Both the position numbers and the translations under genes were made by a program. From Thermococcaceae archaeon (GTDB taxonomy: Archaea > Methanobacteriota_B > Thermococci > Thermococcales > Thermococcaceae), in NCBI GenBank assembly GCA_027064745.1, contig JAMOPD010000206.1:1-12243 (forward strand): 12,243 nucleotides of DNA, written 5' to 3'. Below the pieces are notes generated by a model. The model did not search any database. It saw only the letters and a program-made list of their open reading frames with translations, and was not told where the DNA came from. Positions 1 to 7,642 of this stretch are shown here, one piece after another. Each line of letters opens with the position of its first letter. Position 1 is the stretch's first letter.

Positions 1-7
1 TTAAAAT

Positions 8-319
8 ATGCCAACATTGAGAGCGCTGGTTAGGCATTTTAAAATCGCAAAGGGAAAGGATCGAAAGAGGCTTGCATGGAAGGTTGTTAAGGAAGCTGCC
101 CGATATTCTCGTACTGAACCCTATTGGGATTTTTTAAAGAAAAACTTTGATATTAAGGCTAAGGATATAAAAGATGCTATGCTCTTTCTGGAGGAAAATG
201 GAGAACTTGAAATCATGCGGTCAGTAGATGGAAAAAGACTCTATGTTTCGACCCTAAAGGATATAAGGGAAAATCCTATAAAGCTTGACCGATGGTTGAA
301 ATCGACTTACAGAAAATAA
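8..319 (+). CDS. Hypothetical small basic protein, possible winged-helix fold
   Basis: I do not recognise this 103-residue protein. It is rich in Lys and Arg. Residues 20-65 look helical, and about residues 50-82 show a helix, a turn and two short strands around ENGELEIMRSVDGKRLYVS, which resembles a helix plus wing of a winged-helix DNA-binding domain; that is inference only. An in-frame TAA lies at 2-4, so the reading frame is complete, and the ATG at 8 is the first usable start. The promoter and any ribosome-binding site lie outside the window. Its 3' end overlaps the start of the DNA glycosylase gene by 28 bp, so the two are probably co-transcribed and translationally coupled, and it may work with DNA repair. 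There is no signal peptide or membrane segment. Confidence 0.72.
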   Translation: MPTLRALVRHFKIAKGKDRKRLAWKVVKEAARYSRTEPYWDFLKKNFDIKAKDIKDAMLFLEENGELEIMRSVDGKRLYVSTLKDIRENPIKLDRWLKSTYRK

Positions 320-1110
320 CATACGAAATGATTCCAAATGGAACTTGGAGATATGACGAAATCTTCTGGCAGGCATTAGACTATGGTATAGTGGGCTTTG
401 ATGGTGAAAATTTTTATTTCCCTGAGACATTTTCCCGTAAAGAAAAGAAAATGGCAAGAGACAAGATTAGGTTTATTCTTGGCTTAGACACTGACCTCGA
501 TGCATTCTACAGCCAAATTAGAGATTCAAAATTTGCATTTTTAGCTGAAGAGTTTTGGGGTTTAACTGTTCCTGCTTCGCCGTATAAATATCAGGCTCTC
601 GTTGAAGTAATTGCCCAACAGCAGGTTTCCTTTGAATTTGCCAAAAGAACAATTGCAGAGCTGGTAAAATTAACCGGTAAGAGGAGAGGAGACCTCTACA
701 TCTTCCCGAAACCCCGGGATATAGCCAGACTGTCCATTGAAGAGCTGAAAAAAGCAAAACTCGGATACCGGGCGGAGTACATAATGCATCTCACCAAGAT
801 GATAGTTAGGGGAGAGTTAAAACTGGATCTGGATGAGATGAGCGAAGAGGAGGGAACAAGATACCTGACAAAATTCAGAGGCATCGGAAAATGGACGGCA
901 GAGCTTTTCTTAGCATACGGCCTGAGAAAAAACATCTATCCCGCGGGGGATCTAGGACTGAGACGGGGAATAGCAAAGATTTTTAACAGAAGGGTTAAAG
1001 AGAAAGATGTCAGAGAAATTCTTGAGCCTTATGGAAAATGGAAAAGCCTACTTGCATTTTATATCACATGCTATGATAGAAAAACTGAGATTGAAAAAAA
1101 GAGAAGGTGA
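292..1110 (+). CDS. AlkA-like HhH-GPD DNA glycosylase
   Basis: A 272-residue base-excision-repair glycosylase of the HhH-GPD superfamily, most like 3-methyladenine DNA glycosylase II (AlkA). It would cut the N-glycosidic bond of alkylated or otherwise damaged bases. Visible evidence: the helix-hairpin-helix at about 192-210 with RGIGKWTAELF, followed by YPAGDLGLRRG, whose Asp220 aligns with catalytic Asp238 of E. coli AlkA. The helical segment VEVIAQQQVSFEFAKRT (about 104-120) is typical of the first half of the domain. The N-terminal ~90 residues fit the AlkA-type beta domain. There is no C-terminal Cys cluster (one Cys, near residue 270), so it is not an Fe-S EndoIII/MutY type. No strong ribosome-binding site precedes ATG 292; coupling to the overlapping upstream gene is likely. 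ATG 328 is an alternative start. The family call is firm; the exact lesion specificity is not. Confidence 0.88.
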   Translation: MVEIDLQKITYEMIPNGTWRYDEIFWQALDYGIVGFDGENFYFPETFSRKEKKMARDKIRFILGLDTDLDAFYSQIRDSKFAFLAEEFWGLTVPASPYKYQALVEVIAQQQVSFEFAKRTIAELVKLTGKRRGDLYIFPKPRDIARLSIEELKKAKLGYRAEYIMHLTKMIVRGELKLDLDEMSEEEGTRYLTKFRGIGKWTAELFLAYGLRKNIYPAGDLGLRRGIAKIFNRRVKEKDVREILEPYGKWKSLLAFYITCYDRKTEIEKKRR

Positions 1111-1445
1111 AATTCTTGGAGATTAGGGTCCCCAAAGAGATTTTCAGAGAGCTGAAAAATAAGGATATTGAAGCACTTATCAGAAAATCCCTCCAGAAAG
1201 CCGAACTAACCCTGCAGGCTGAAGAGGAGGGGTTTTTAAAGGAGAAAAAGAAAAAACTGAAAGAGCAGCTCAAAAATATGGAGGAGGAATATGAGGAGCT
1301 TATGGAATTCTACTATAAAGCCCTGAAAGACAGGGATTTTATGATGAAAAAGAGAGATGAACTCAAAAGAGAGAACCAGGAACTCAGGAAGGAGTTGGAG
1401 GCGAAGAGACGTGAGATTGAGAATGAAAATAAAAATAAAGCCTGA
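1107..1445 (+). CDS. Hypothetical charged coiled-coil protein
   Basis: An unrecognised 112-residue protein that starts at GTG 1107 and overlaps the stop codon of the glycosylase gene (GTGA), indicating translational coupling. The N-terminal segment (MKFLEIRVPKEIFRELKNKD) has a strand followed by a helix. From about residue 30 to the end it is almost entirely Lys/Glu/Arg with heptad-spaced Leu/Met, a long coiled coil that probably oligomerises. It has no signal peptide, no membrane segment and no catalytic motif. Its layout, a short strand and helix then a coiled coil, resembles the next gene, so the two may be diverged relatives that pair. A ribbon-helix-helix-like N-terminus is possible but only inferred. 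Position after AlkA suggests, without proving, a link to DNA transactions. Confidence 0.75.
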   Translation: MKFLEIRVPKEIFRELKNKDIEALIRKSLQKAELTLQAEEEGFLKEKKKKLKEQLKNMEEEYEELMEFYYKALKDRDFMMKKRDELKRENQELRKELEAKRREIENENKNKA

Positions 1446-1818
1446 AAAAGGCTTTGGAAAGATTGAAGTCGAAATTAGTGAGGAGCTCTGGAAGGCGATT
1501 GAAAGGATAAGCGAGAAATACAACAAGCCTCCTGAAAAGATTCTTCAGATTATCTTTAGAGGAGAGTTTAAGGAACCAAGTGAGGAATATAACTCCCTGA
1601 AAGAGGAGATAAATGTCCTAGAGAAAAAGGTCTGGGAACTGGAAAAGAGATGGGCTCCGCTCAGATATAAGGCGTATGGCCTTAGTGAAGACAACAAGAT
1701 TCTGGCGATTGAGCTTTCTGGTTTGATGGCAGAGAATTTTCAGCTTAAAAGGTTTTTAAGGAAAAAGGTCAAACCAGATTTTGAGCTGAGAAAGCTTATC
1801 TCATATTACATTCAGTGA
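1423..1818 (+). CDS. Hypothetical coiled-coil protein, possible RHH-like N-terminus
   Basis: An unrecognised protein of about 131 residues. Start choice: ATG 1423 gives MKIKIKPEKGFGKIEVEIS; the in-frame GTG 1411, with GGAGG at 1397-1401 nine bases upstream, adds four residues and is a real alternative. An in-frame ATG at 1357 gives an unlikely Arg-rich leader. The gene overlaps the previous one by 23 bp. Residues about 12-45 read as a beta strand and two helices (KIEVEISEELWKAIERISEKY then PPEKILQIIF), the arrangement of ribbon-helix-helix DNA-binding or dimerisation domains. A coiled coil follows (about 55-75), then a helical tail. There is no membrane or secretion signal. With its neighbour it may form a hetero-oligomer; this is inference. 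The box C/D RNA gene begins 3 bp after its stop codon. Confidence 0.7.
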   Translation: MKIKIKPEKGFGKIEVEISEELWKAIERISEKYNKPPEKILQIIFRGEFKEPSEEYNSLKEEINVLEKKVWELEKRWAPLRYKAYGLSEDNKILAIELSGLMAENFQLKRFLRKKVKPDFELRKLISYYIQ

Positions 1819-1820
1819 AA

Positions 1821-1885
1821 CTCTGGCGGATGATGAATAAATTCAAGCGGAGCGATGAAGAGCCCTATGAGCGCTGACGCCAGAG
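1821..1885 (+). ncRNA. Box C/D sRNA (2'-O-methylation guide)
   Basis: An archaeal box C/D guide RNA, seen directly in the sequence. CTCTGGCG (1821-1828) pairs perfectly with CGCCAGAG (1878-1885), forming an 8-bp terminal stem that abuts box C (ATGATGA, 1830-1836) and box D (CTGA, 1874-1877), the kink-turn arrangement bound by L7Ae. Internally there is a degenerate D' box (CGGA, 1848-1851) and a C' box (CGATGA, 1853-1858). Guides are 1837-1847 (upstream of D') and 1859-1873 (upstream of D). By the N+5 rule the D guide would methylate the C in CGCUCAUAG of its target, matching C32-U33-C34-A35-U36-A37 of a CAU-anticodon tRNA. The D' target would be the A in CUUGAAUU, not identified. The D'-C' spacer is unusually short. 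The gene fills the gap between two protein genes and has no clear promoter of its own, so processing from read-through RNA is likely. Confidence 0.86.
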
Positions 1886-1907
1886 GATAGGAGTGTGATG
1901 AGCTGTG

Positions 1908-4900
1908 ATGGGTTTAGCCGAAATTGAGAGAAAGGCGTTTGATTTAATGGCTACTTCTATTAGGAAATATAAACTCCTGAATGTGTGGAAATCAGAAGGA
2001 AAAACCATAAAGCTACCATTTCGGAGAGAAGCTGAGCCAAATACATTGGTAGTCTTTTCAAGGGAGGTTGAAGTTCCTAACGATGGCCTTAAATGGTTTT
2101 TGAAAGTTTCTATGGAAGGGAATGCTTTAGTAAAACTTGACGGGAAAGCTTATGGCACAATAGATGACATCCACACTTACATTCCAATCCGTCCCGGAAA
2201 GCATAAACTTGAGCTCATAGTATCTCCTCTAACAATGTTTGGATACCACAAATGGCGTATTAAAATCGATTATGCAATGCTTGTTGGGATTATGTGGGAA
2301 CCCTATGTTCTGGCTCAAAGACTGCTTGACATAGTGAGCTTCATTGAAGTAGTACAAGAGGATGACTTGAAAGAAGCTTTAATGAAGGGACTATCAGACA
2401 TCCTCATCAGGGTTAAGAGCGTTCCAAGTATTAAGCAAATTACTCTTCTGAGAATGCTTCTCTACGATGGAGGTTTAGGAATTAAAGAGCTTAAAATTGG
2501 ACGCTTTGATGTAAGAGAGATCAGACCTGATTATATGTTCCTCTCTGCAGTGTATGGCGTTGGAATTATGAAAGGGAAAGTTGAAGACATTGCCCAGCCG
2601 AAGAGAGAACATTACCTAAAAGAAATCGACAGGACTCTTGAGGAACTTGAAGATGCACTAACCAGACTGAGAAGGGCATTCCCAAAAATTGGCAAAGCTT
2701 ATGCTTTCGCACATTCTCACATAGATGCCGCTTGGTTATGGAGGTATGCCGAAACAAAACAGAAGATTCTGAGAACTTTTTCGACAATTGAGAGGCTCAT
2801 GAGGAGGTATGGAGTAACATACATCCAAAGCTCAGCTCAGTATTATGAATGGCTTGAAGAGCTTGACAAAGAACTTTTTGAGAAAGTTAAAAAGTATATC
2901 AGAGAAGGAAAATGGATATTGGCCGGAGGAATGTGGGTTGAAAGTGATGTTCAGCTTATAGATGGTGAATCCCTCGTGAGGCAGTTCTTGTACGGCCAAA
3001 GATACTTCCTTGAAAAATTCGGGAGAATAGCGAAGATGGGATGGCTCCCTGATACATTCGGTTTCTCTGCTTCTCTGCCGCAAATAATGAAGAAGAGCGG
3101 GATTGAAGTCTTTGCTACATATAAGCTCCTATGGAATGAAAGGAACGAGTTTCCCTATCATGCATTCATATGGAAGGGAATTGATGGAACAGAGATTCCC
3201 GTTCATCTCATGATGAGCTATAAATCTTCAATGACTGCCAAAAGCCTCTACAAGCAGTGGAAGCGCTATAAGAACAAATATGAAGTTCCCTTCTTGCTCT
3301 ATGCTTACGGATATGGTGACGGTGGTGGAGGAATCACATGGGAAATGGTTGAGATGATGAAGCACATGAACAAAGTACCTCACATTCCAAAGATAGTCAA
3401 AGGGTACGAGGACGAGTATATAGCAGAGCTTAAATCGTGCATTGATAAGACGCCTACATGGGAAGGCGAACTTTACGTTGAGGTGCACAGAGGAACTTAT
3501 ACAACGAACCTCAAGATGAAGAAGTATATGGCTGATGCTGAATCAGTTTTGAGGAGTGCTGAAATCTGGAGCACAATAGCTGAGATGCTTGGGCTAAGTA
3601 GGTATCCAAAAGAGAAGCTTGAAAAACTCTGGAAGAGGGTTCTGCTGCATCAGTTCCATGATGTTTTACCTGGTTCTTCAATAAAGGAAGTTTATGATGA
3701 GGCTATTGAGGACTTAAAGAAAGTAATCAGAGAAGCAGAGGAAATAATTCACAGTGTATTGGAGAGAATTGCTGAGAATGCCCTAGTCTTCAATGACCTG
3801 CCTTGGGAGAGGAGAGAGGTAGTTGAGGTTAATGGAGAATATTACCTCCTTGAGGCTCCACCTCTGGGCTGGAAAGCCTTTGAGCCTATTGAGGTCAAAG
3901 AAGGCATTAAAGTCAAGGCTAAAGGAGATAAAATAGTACTTGAGAATGAGTATCTAAGGGCAGTTATAAATAAGGATGGAGAGTTGATTTCCCTTTATGA
4001 CAAAGAGAATAAGAGAGAGGCATTAAGAAGCACCAGCAACATCTTGATGGCCCATATAGATACGCCGGGCATGTGGGATGCCTGGGATATAAATGAGGAC
4101 TTTCTGATTCAGGGTGAAAAGCTCAAAACACTTGGAGAAGCTAGGGTGGTTTACCAGAGTCCATTAATTGCGGTCATCAAAGTGGTTAAAGGCTATGGCA
4201 GTTCAAGGGTGACCCAGTTCATAAAGCTCCGCAAGGAATCAAAATTATTGGAATTTGAGACTGAAGTCGACTGGAAGGACAAGGAAATTCTGCTTAAGGC
4301 ATGGTTCAACTTCAATACACACAACTGGAGTTCCTTTTATGATATTCCTTATGGTGTAATAGAAAGACCGGCAGTGAGGAACACTCCTTGGGAGCAGGCC
4401 AAATTTGAGGTTCCAGCTTTGAGGTGGGCAGATGTCTGCGATGGTGATTATGGAGTTGCTATAATTTGTACGTCAAGGCATGGCTACACAAATTGGGACT
4501 CAAAGATTGGACTCAGTCTGCTCAAGTCGCCAATTTATCCAAATCCATGGAGCGACTTAGGAGAAGGTGAATTTTCATATTACATCTATCCCCACAAGGG
4601 AGATTGGTTTGAGGGAGAAGTTTACAAGAGAGCACGGGAAGTTTGGTCAAGGCTTAGGGTTGTCAAGGCCAGAAGAGTTGAAGGAAAAGCTGACGGCGAG
4701 GAGAGAATCTACGTTGAGACCGAAAAAGCTGAAAAGAAAGCTGAAGAGTTTAAATTTGGGGGAGAACTCTCCAAAAAAGTCCCAGAAGTTTGGATTACCG
4801 AGAGGGAAAAAGCTGAAAGGAAAGTTAAGGATTTCAGTTTTATGAGGACAGATGCAGTAGTTGGAGCATTAAAGAAGGCAGAAGATGGGAATGGGTACAT

Positions 4901-5054
4901 ATTAAGGCTGTACAATCCATCAAAAGAAGAGCTTGAGGTTGAACTGCCAAGGGAAGGCATTGAGATGGATATGATTGAACTCAAGGAACTTGGAAAGGTT
5001 GGTAGAGAAGTCAAGCTAAAGCCCTTTGAGATTAAAACAATTAGGATTTCTTAG
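1908..5054 (+). CDS. GH38 alpha-mannosidase
   Basis: A zinc-dependent retaining alpha-mannosidase of glycoside hydrolase family 38, 1048 residues, similar in length and layout to other GH38 enzymes. It hydrolyses alpha-linked mannose from oligosaccharides, probably in the cytoplasm since there is no signal peptide. Zinc ligands and catalytic residues visible: H271 and D273 in [12 protein letters not shown]; the nucleophile D382 in [17 protein letters not shown]584-D585 in [11 protein letters not shown]. The order is an N-terminal beta domain, catalytic (beta/alpha) domain (about 265-500), three-helix bundle (about 540-625) and a long C-terminal beta region. ATG 1908 is preferred over the adjacent GTG 1905 because GTGATG (1895-1900) then sits seven bases upstream. 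The start lies 22 bp after the guide RNA, so they may share a transcript. The 3' end overlaps the opposing Nob1 gene by 14 bp. Confidence 0.93.
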   Translation: MGLAEIERKAFDLMATSIRKYKLLNVWKSEGKTIKLPFRREAEPNTLVVFSREVEVPNDGLKWFLKVSMEGNALVKLDGKAYGTIDDIHTYIPIRPGKHKLELIVSPLTMFGYHKWRIKIDYAMLVGIMWEPYVLAQRLLDIVSFIEVVQEDDLKEALMKGLSDILIRVKSVPSIKQITLLRMLLYDGGLGIKELKIGRFDVREIRPDYMFLSAVYGVGIMKGKVEDIAQPKREHYLKEIDRTLEELEDALTRLRRAFPKIGKAYAFAHSHIDAAWLWRYAETKQKILRTFSTIERLMRRYGVTYIQSSAQYYEWLEELDKELFEKVKKYIREGKWILAGGMWVESDVQLIDGESLVRQFLYGQRYFLEKFGRIAKMGWLPDTFGFSASLPQIMKKSGIEVFATYKLLWNERNEFPYHAFIWKGIDGTEIPVHLMMSYKSSMTAKSLYKQWKRYKNKYEVPFLLYAYGYGDGGGGITWEMVEMMKHMNKVPHIPKIVKGYEDEYIAELKSCIDKTPTWEGELYVEVHRGTYTTNLKMKKYMADAESVLRSAEIWSTIAEMLGLSRYPKEKLEKLWKRVLLHQFHDVLPGSSIKEVYDEAIEDLKKVIREAEEIIHSVLERIAENALVFNDLPWERREVVEVNGEYYLLEAPPLGWKAFEPIEVKEGIKVKAKGDKIVLENEYLRAVINKDGELISLYDKENKREALRSTSNILMAHIDTPGMWDAWDINEDFLIQGEKLKTLGEARVVYQSPLIAVIKVVKGYGSSRVTQFIKLRKESKLLEFETEVDWKDKEILLKAWFNFNTHNWSSFYDIPYGVIERPAVRNTPWEQAKFEVPALRWADVCDGDYGVAIICTSRHGYTNWDSKIGLSLLKSPIYPNPWSDLGEGEFSYYIYPHKGDWFEGEVYKRAREVWSRLRVVKARRVEGKADGEERIYVETEKAEKKAEEFKFGGELSKKVPEVWITEREKAERKVKDFSFMRTDAVVGALKKAEDGNGYILRLYNPSKEELEVELPREGIEMDMIELKELGKVGREVKLKPFEIKTIRIS

Positions 5055-5526
5055 TCTTTCTTTTCCGCTTTCTTGGGAGCAACCTAACAGGGCTCCCACA
5101 ATCAGGGCAGATGCCTCCTGGCGGCTCACGCTCAAATTTTTTGTTGCACCCGATGCACACGTATCTCCAGCGGATTACCTTCCTTATGCCCCTTTTAAGC
5201 GTTTTAAACTTTATCCCAAGAGTTTTGGCAATATTCTGGAGATTGTAATCATCAGTAAAAAGGACAGCTTTTAGCTCATAGGCGAGTGCAAGAACTTCAA
5301 TATCTGCCTCGCTCAGCTCATCTAATTCTCCTGTTCTTTTTGCAGCTTCCTTAACGATTCCAATGCTTTCCTCTGAAGGCATCAAAACTTTTACTTTGCC
5401 AGCACTGATTAAGCTCTCCAGAAAGAGCTTCGACTCAGGGCCTTTAACTTCTTCAATCACCTTAGGGGTTGTGTATCCTTCAACATCAATCCCCTGAATG
5501 AATATTGCAGCATCTATCACGAACAT
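5041..5526 (-). CDS. nob1: rRNA maturation endonuclease Nob1
   Basis: A 161-residue PIN-domain endonuclease with a zinc ribbon, matching archaeal Nob1, which makes the final 3' cut on pre-16S rRNA in late small-subunit assembly. PIN acidic residues are visible: D5 (VIDAAIF), E25/E26 (VIEEVK), D75 (LSEADIE) and D92/D93 (FTDDYN). The zinc ribbon uses C124-x2-C127 and C140-x2-C143. A very basic tail ([11 protein letters not shown]) suits rRNA binding. Length equals known archaeal Nob1. No ribosome-binding site precedes ATG 5526 and a TATA-like element lies about 25 bp upstream, so the mRNA may be leaderless. The 3' end overlaps the alpha-mannosidase stop codon tail-to-tail. It is not a VapC toxin: there is no antitoxin gene beside it and the zinc ribbon is diagnostic. 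Confidence 0.94.
   Translation of the reverse strand: MFVIDAAIFIQGIDVEGYTTPKVIEEVKGPESKLFLESLISAGKVKVLMPSEESIGIVKEAAKRTGELDELSEADIEVLALAYELKAVLFTDDYNLQNIAKTLGIKFKTLKRGIRKVIRWRYVCIGCNKKFEREPPGGICPDCGSPVRLLPRKRKRKTKKS
5055..5064 (+). terminator. T-rich terminator of alpha-mannosidase gene
   Basis: TCTTTCTTTT begins directly after the mannosidase stop codon. Archaeal RNA polymerase terminates on such T tracts without needing a hairpin. The tract is the antisense of the Lys/Arg tail codons of nob1, so one stretch may serve both purposes. Confidence 0.4.
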
Positions 5527-5548
5527 AATGTAAAGTTTAGCGTTAGGG

Positions 5549-5560
5549 TTAAAGCTTTAT
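5549..5560 (-). promoter_or_regulatory. TATA-like promoter element of nob1
   Basis: On the minus strand ATAAAGCTTTAA lies about 25 bp before ATG 5526, the distance at which archaeal RNA polymerase starts relative to a TATA box. Transcription would begin at or next to the start codon, agreeing with the lack of a ribosome-binding site. The match to the TATA consensus is only moderate. Confidence 0.4.
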
Positions 5561-5577
5561 CTCTTTGAAGAGAATGG

Positions 5578-5587
5578 AAAAATAAAA
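5578..5587 (-). terminator. T-rich terminator of the hydantoin-type operon
   Basis: On the minus strand TTTTATTTTT starts five bases after the stop codon of the racemase gene, a typical archaeal T-tract terminator. It separates the operon from nob1, which is read on the same strand. A short inverted repeat (TCTCTT/AAGAGA, 5560-5573) lies just beyond it. Confidence 0.6.
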
Positions 5588-5592
5588 GAGAA

Positions 5593-6348
5593 TTAGATAT
5601 CAAAATCGATCTTTCTGAATTTATCCCGCGGGGTCATGTAAGCGGCTTTGCTGTGGCTTAGACCTGATAAAACAAGTGTAACTGCCGTATATATTGCAGC
5701 CCTAAGCGGCTCTATTATTGGTACATTCACTCCAATCTCATTAAAGTGCTCCTTTATGGCATCTACCAGTGGTGACATTCCAGTACAGCCTAGGACTATT
5801 GAATATGCTCCATCTTCAAGAACTGCTTTTTCTGCAGCTTCAACAGCTTTTTTCACCGTCAGCTCTGGGTTATTTTCCAACTCCAGGACAGGCACATGAA
5901 TCGTTCGTATGGATGCTAAGTTCTGCATCAATCCATATTTCATTATCAATGACCTAATCAGATATTCTGTCTCAGGGAGTATGTTTATAATCGAGAATCT
6001 GCCTGCGAGTTGTGAGGCCATATGGATTGCGGCTTGATTTGCTCCAATTACAGGTATCTCCACTATTTCCCTAGCAGCATCAAGACCGGGGTCACCAAAG
6101 CAGTCCAAGACAACGGCATCATAACCATTCCTTTCGGCCCACCTGACTTTCTTGAGGATGTATGGAACATTCAGAGCCTCGTCATAACTACCTTCAATGG
6201 AAGCTGTCCCTTTGTCTATGGAGAGGACATCAAGTTTTATCAGCCCCCCAGTTTCTTCGTCAAGCAATTTTCCAAGTTTTCTCCTGTCTTCAACAGCCTC
6301 TGCTATGCCTTCAGTTTCGATAACTGGAATCAAATCGAGTATCCTCAT
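5593..6348 (-). CDS. Asp/Glu/hydantoin racemase family protein
   Basis: A 251-residue cofactor-independent racemase of the Asp/Glu/hydantoin racemase superfamily, closest in style to hydantoin racemases (HyuE type). Two catalytic cysteines act as opposing acid/base pair: C83 in LDCFGDPG and C188 in LGCTGMSPL, both in family positions. It would interconvert the D and L forms of a 5-substituted hydantoin or a related carbonyl-activated carbon; the exact substrate cannot be read from sequence. It is cytoplasmic, with no signal peptide. Translation is coupled to the permease gene by an ATGA overlap (6345-6348), with GGTGA six bases upstream of the ATG. It is the last gene of the DUF917-HyuA-NCS1 operon, so its substrate is probably what the permease imports or what HyuA/DUF917 act on. 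Confidence 0.85.
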   Translation of the reverse strand: MRILDLIPVIETEGIAEAVEDRRKLGKLLDEETGGLIKLDVLSIDKGTASIEGSYDEALNVPYILKKVRWAERNGYDAVVLDCFGDPGLDAAREIVEIPVIGANQAAIHMASQLAGRFSIINILPETEYLIRSLIMKYGLMQNLASIRTIHVPVLELENNPELTVKKAVEAAEKAVLEDGAYSIVLGCTGMSPLVDAIKEHFNEIGVNVPIIEPLRAAIYTAVTLVLSGLSHSKAAYMTPRDKFRKIDFDI

Positions 6349-7607
6349 GTCCTTTCACCTATCACCCTGTAGAGGATATAATAAATCACCATCGCCGTGA
6401 TTATGCCGTTTATTGGTGCAATTCCCCATGGTATCTTTATTGCAGCTAAAGAACCCAGAATCCATGCTCCAATTCCTGCCCAGTTTATACCTGGATATTC
6501 CTTCCAGTTCTCTGCCTTTGCTCTTCTCATTATCCAGTAGTCTGCTATGAGAACGCCCGCAACTGGGGGTATTGTCGCTGTTAGTATTGTAAGCCATTTA
6601 ATAAAATAGTTCAATATGCCTGCAACTGCCAAAATCGTCCCAAGGAGACCAGCAACAGCTGTTGCCAGTGCTCTCTTTTCTCCGGAAAGGTTAAACATGT
6701 TTGTGATTGCTAAGCCTCCTGAATATGCGTTTATTGTGTTTGTGGTCCACGTTGCAAGGATTAGGATTATCAGGGCTATAGCAGACAGCCCCAGCTTTGA
6801 TAGAACCTGGGTTATGTCGTATGTACCCGCTACGACAGACATCACGGCTCCCATTGAGAGCATCAATATTCCGGCAGGCCATACTCCAAAGACTGAGGAA
6901 AGAACTGCATCCTTTCTGCTTCTAGCATATCTTGAATAGTCAGCTGCAATTGTGGCTCCAACGGCAAATGTTCCTACCGTTAATGCAATTCCCTGCAACA
7001 GGGAGAAGGGGTTGGGAGGCTGATACTTTGACAAGTTCTCAAGTCCGAATTTAGTGAGCGATACATATGTTCCGTAGAGCGCCAAGACTAAAAGGGATGG
7101 AACAGCGACGTAGTTAAGGTATTCAAGAGCTTTATATCCGACAATGGCGGTGGTAAGCATTATTATTCCCCACACAAGAGATGAGATGCCCACTGAGACA
7201 TTTGCTCCCAACCAACTCTTAAGGATGCTTGAAAATGCTGCACCTGCAATATTCGCCTGGACTCCAAACCAGCCTATTAGAGACACCGCGATTATCAGTG
7301 AGATAACTATTCTCGCTCCAGTGACTCCAAACGACGCTCTCGCTAAAACTGCCGTAGGTCTGCCCAGATCAGCACCCTGCATTCCAATGAAAACCATATA
7401 CGCCACAACGATTGTATATCCGATTATGCCTGCAAGTATTGCATTTCCCAAAGGTAATCCTGTAACAAGAGCACCACCTATCATCAAAGCTGGGATACAT
7501 ATCATCACTCCAGTCCATATCAGTGCAATGCTGTACCAAGGGCTTCTCTCTTCTTTAGGTATCTCATCCAAAGCATGTTTTTCAACAAATCCTTCATCTG
7601 TTCCCAT
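6345..7607 (-). CDS. NCS1 family nucleobase/hydantoin permease (CodB-like)
   Basis: A 420-residue membrane protein with about 12 hydrophobic segments, of the nucleobase:cation symporter-1 family. It resembles cytosine permease CodB in length and motifs: SPWYSIALIWTGVMICIPA in the first helix, GWFGVQANIAG (111-122) in the third, ATIAADYSRYARS (218-230) and TWTTNTINAYSGGLA (286-300). NCS1 proteins import purines, pyrimidines, allantoin or hydantoins with Na+ or H+; here the hydantoin-type neighbours favour a cyclic ureide or related ring, which is inference. The ATG has a strong GGAGGT site (7614-7619) six bases upstream, so it is translated independently of HyuA, 35 bp away. Its stop overlaps the racemase start. 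The short hydrophilic N-terminus (about 22 residues) is cytoplasmic by family analogy. Confidence 0.9.
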   Translation of the reverse strand: MGTDEGFVEKHALDEIPKEERSPWYSIALIWTGVMICIPALMIGGALVTGLPLGNAILAGIIGYTIVVAYMVFIGMQGADLGRPTAVLARASFGVTGARIVISLIIAVSLIGWFGVQANIAGAAFSSILKSWLGANVSVGISSLVWGIIMLTTAIVGYKALEYLNYVAVPSLLVLALYGTYVSLTKFGLENLSKYQPPNPFSLLQGIALTVGTFAVGATIAADYSRYARSRKDAVLSSVFGVWPAGILMLSMGAVMSVVAGTYDITQVLSKLGLSAIALIILILATWTTNTINAYSGGLAITNMFNLSGEKRALATAVAGLLGTILAVAGILNYFIKWLTILTATIPPVAGVLIADYWIMRRAKAENWKEYPGINWAGIGAWILGSLAAIKIPWGIAPINGIITAMVIYYILYRVIGERT

Positions 7608-7630
7608 AATATAACCTCCAAAAATTTATC

Positions 7631-7642
7631 AAAAAATAAAAA
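7631..7642 (-). terminator. T tract between hyuA-like and permease genes
   Basis: On the minus strand TTTTTATTTTTT follows the HyuA-like stop codon immediately. Archaeal RNA polymerase often pauses or terminates on such tracts. Because the permease gene lies on the same strand 35 bp further on, this may be a partial terminator that lowers its expression relative to the two enzyme genes, or it may have no effect. Confidence 0.4.

Noticed and set aside
1357-1422. ATG 1357 as start of the second coiled-coil gene
   Set aside because: The added residues are Arg-rich out-of-frame reading of the previous gene; GTG 1411 or ATG 1423 fits the 23-35 bp overlap and the fold.
1744-1762. TTTTTAAG as promoter for the guide RNA or mannosidase
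   Set aside because: It lies about 70 bp before the sRNA, giving a start well inside the preceding gene; the spacing does not fit the sRNA 5' end.
4567-5014. Lys-rich plus-strand and Ser-rich minus-strand frames in the mannosidase 3' end
   Set aside because: Both are shadows of the Lys/Glu-rich C-terminal part of the mannosidase.
5041-5526. PIN-domain gene as a VapC toxin
   Set aside because: The C-terminal two-CxxC zinc ribbon and basic tail identify Nob1, and no antitoxin gene adjoins it.
5560-5573. Inverted repeat TCTCTT/AAGAGA as an intrinsic hairpin terminator
   Set aside because: The stem is short with a two-base gap and lies after, not before, the T tract; archaeal termination does not need it.
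7144-7614. Long plus-strand open frame opposite the permease gene
   Set aside because: It mirrors the hydrophobic codons of an obvious NCS1 permease and shows no domain of its own.
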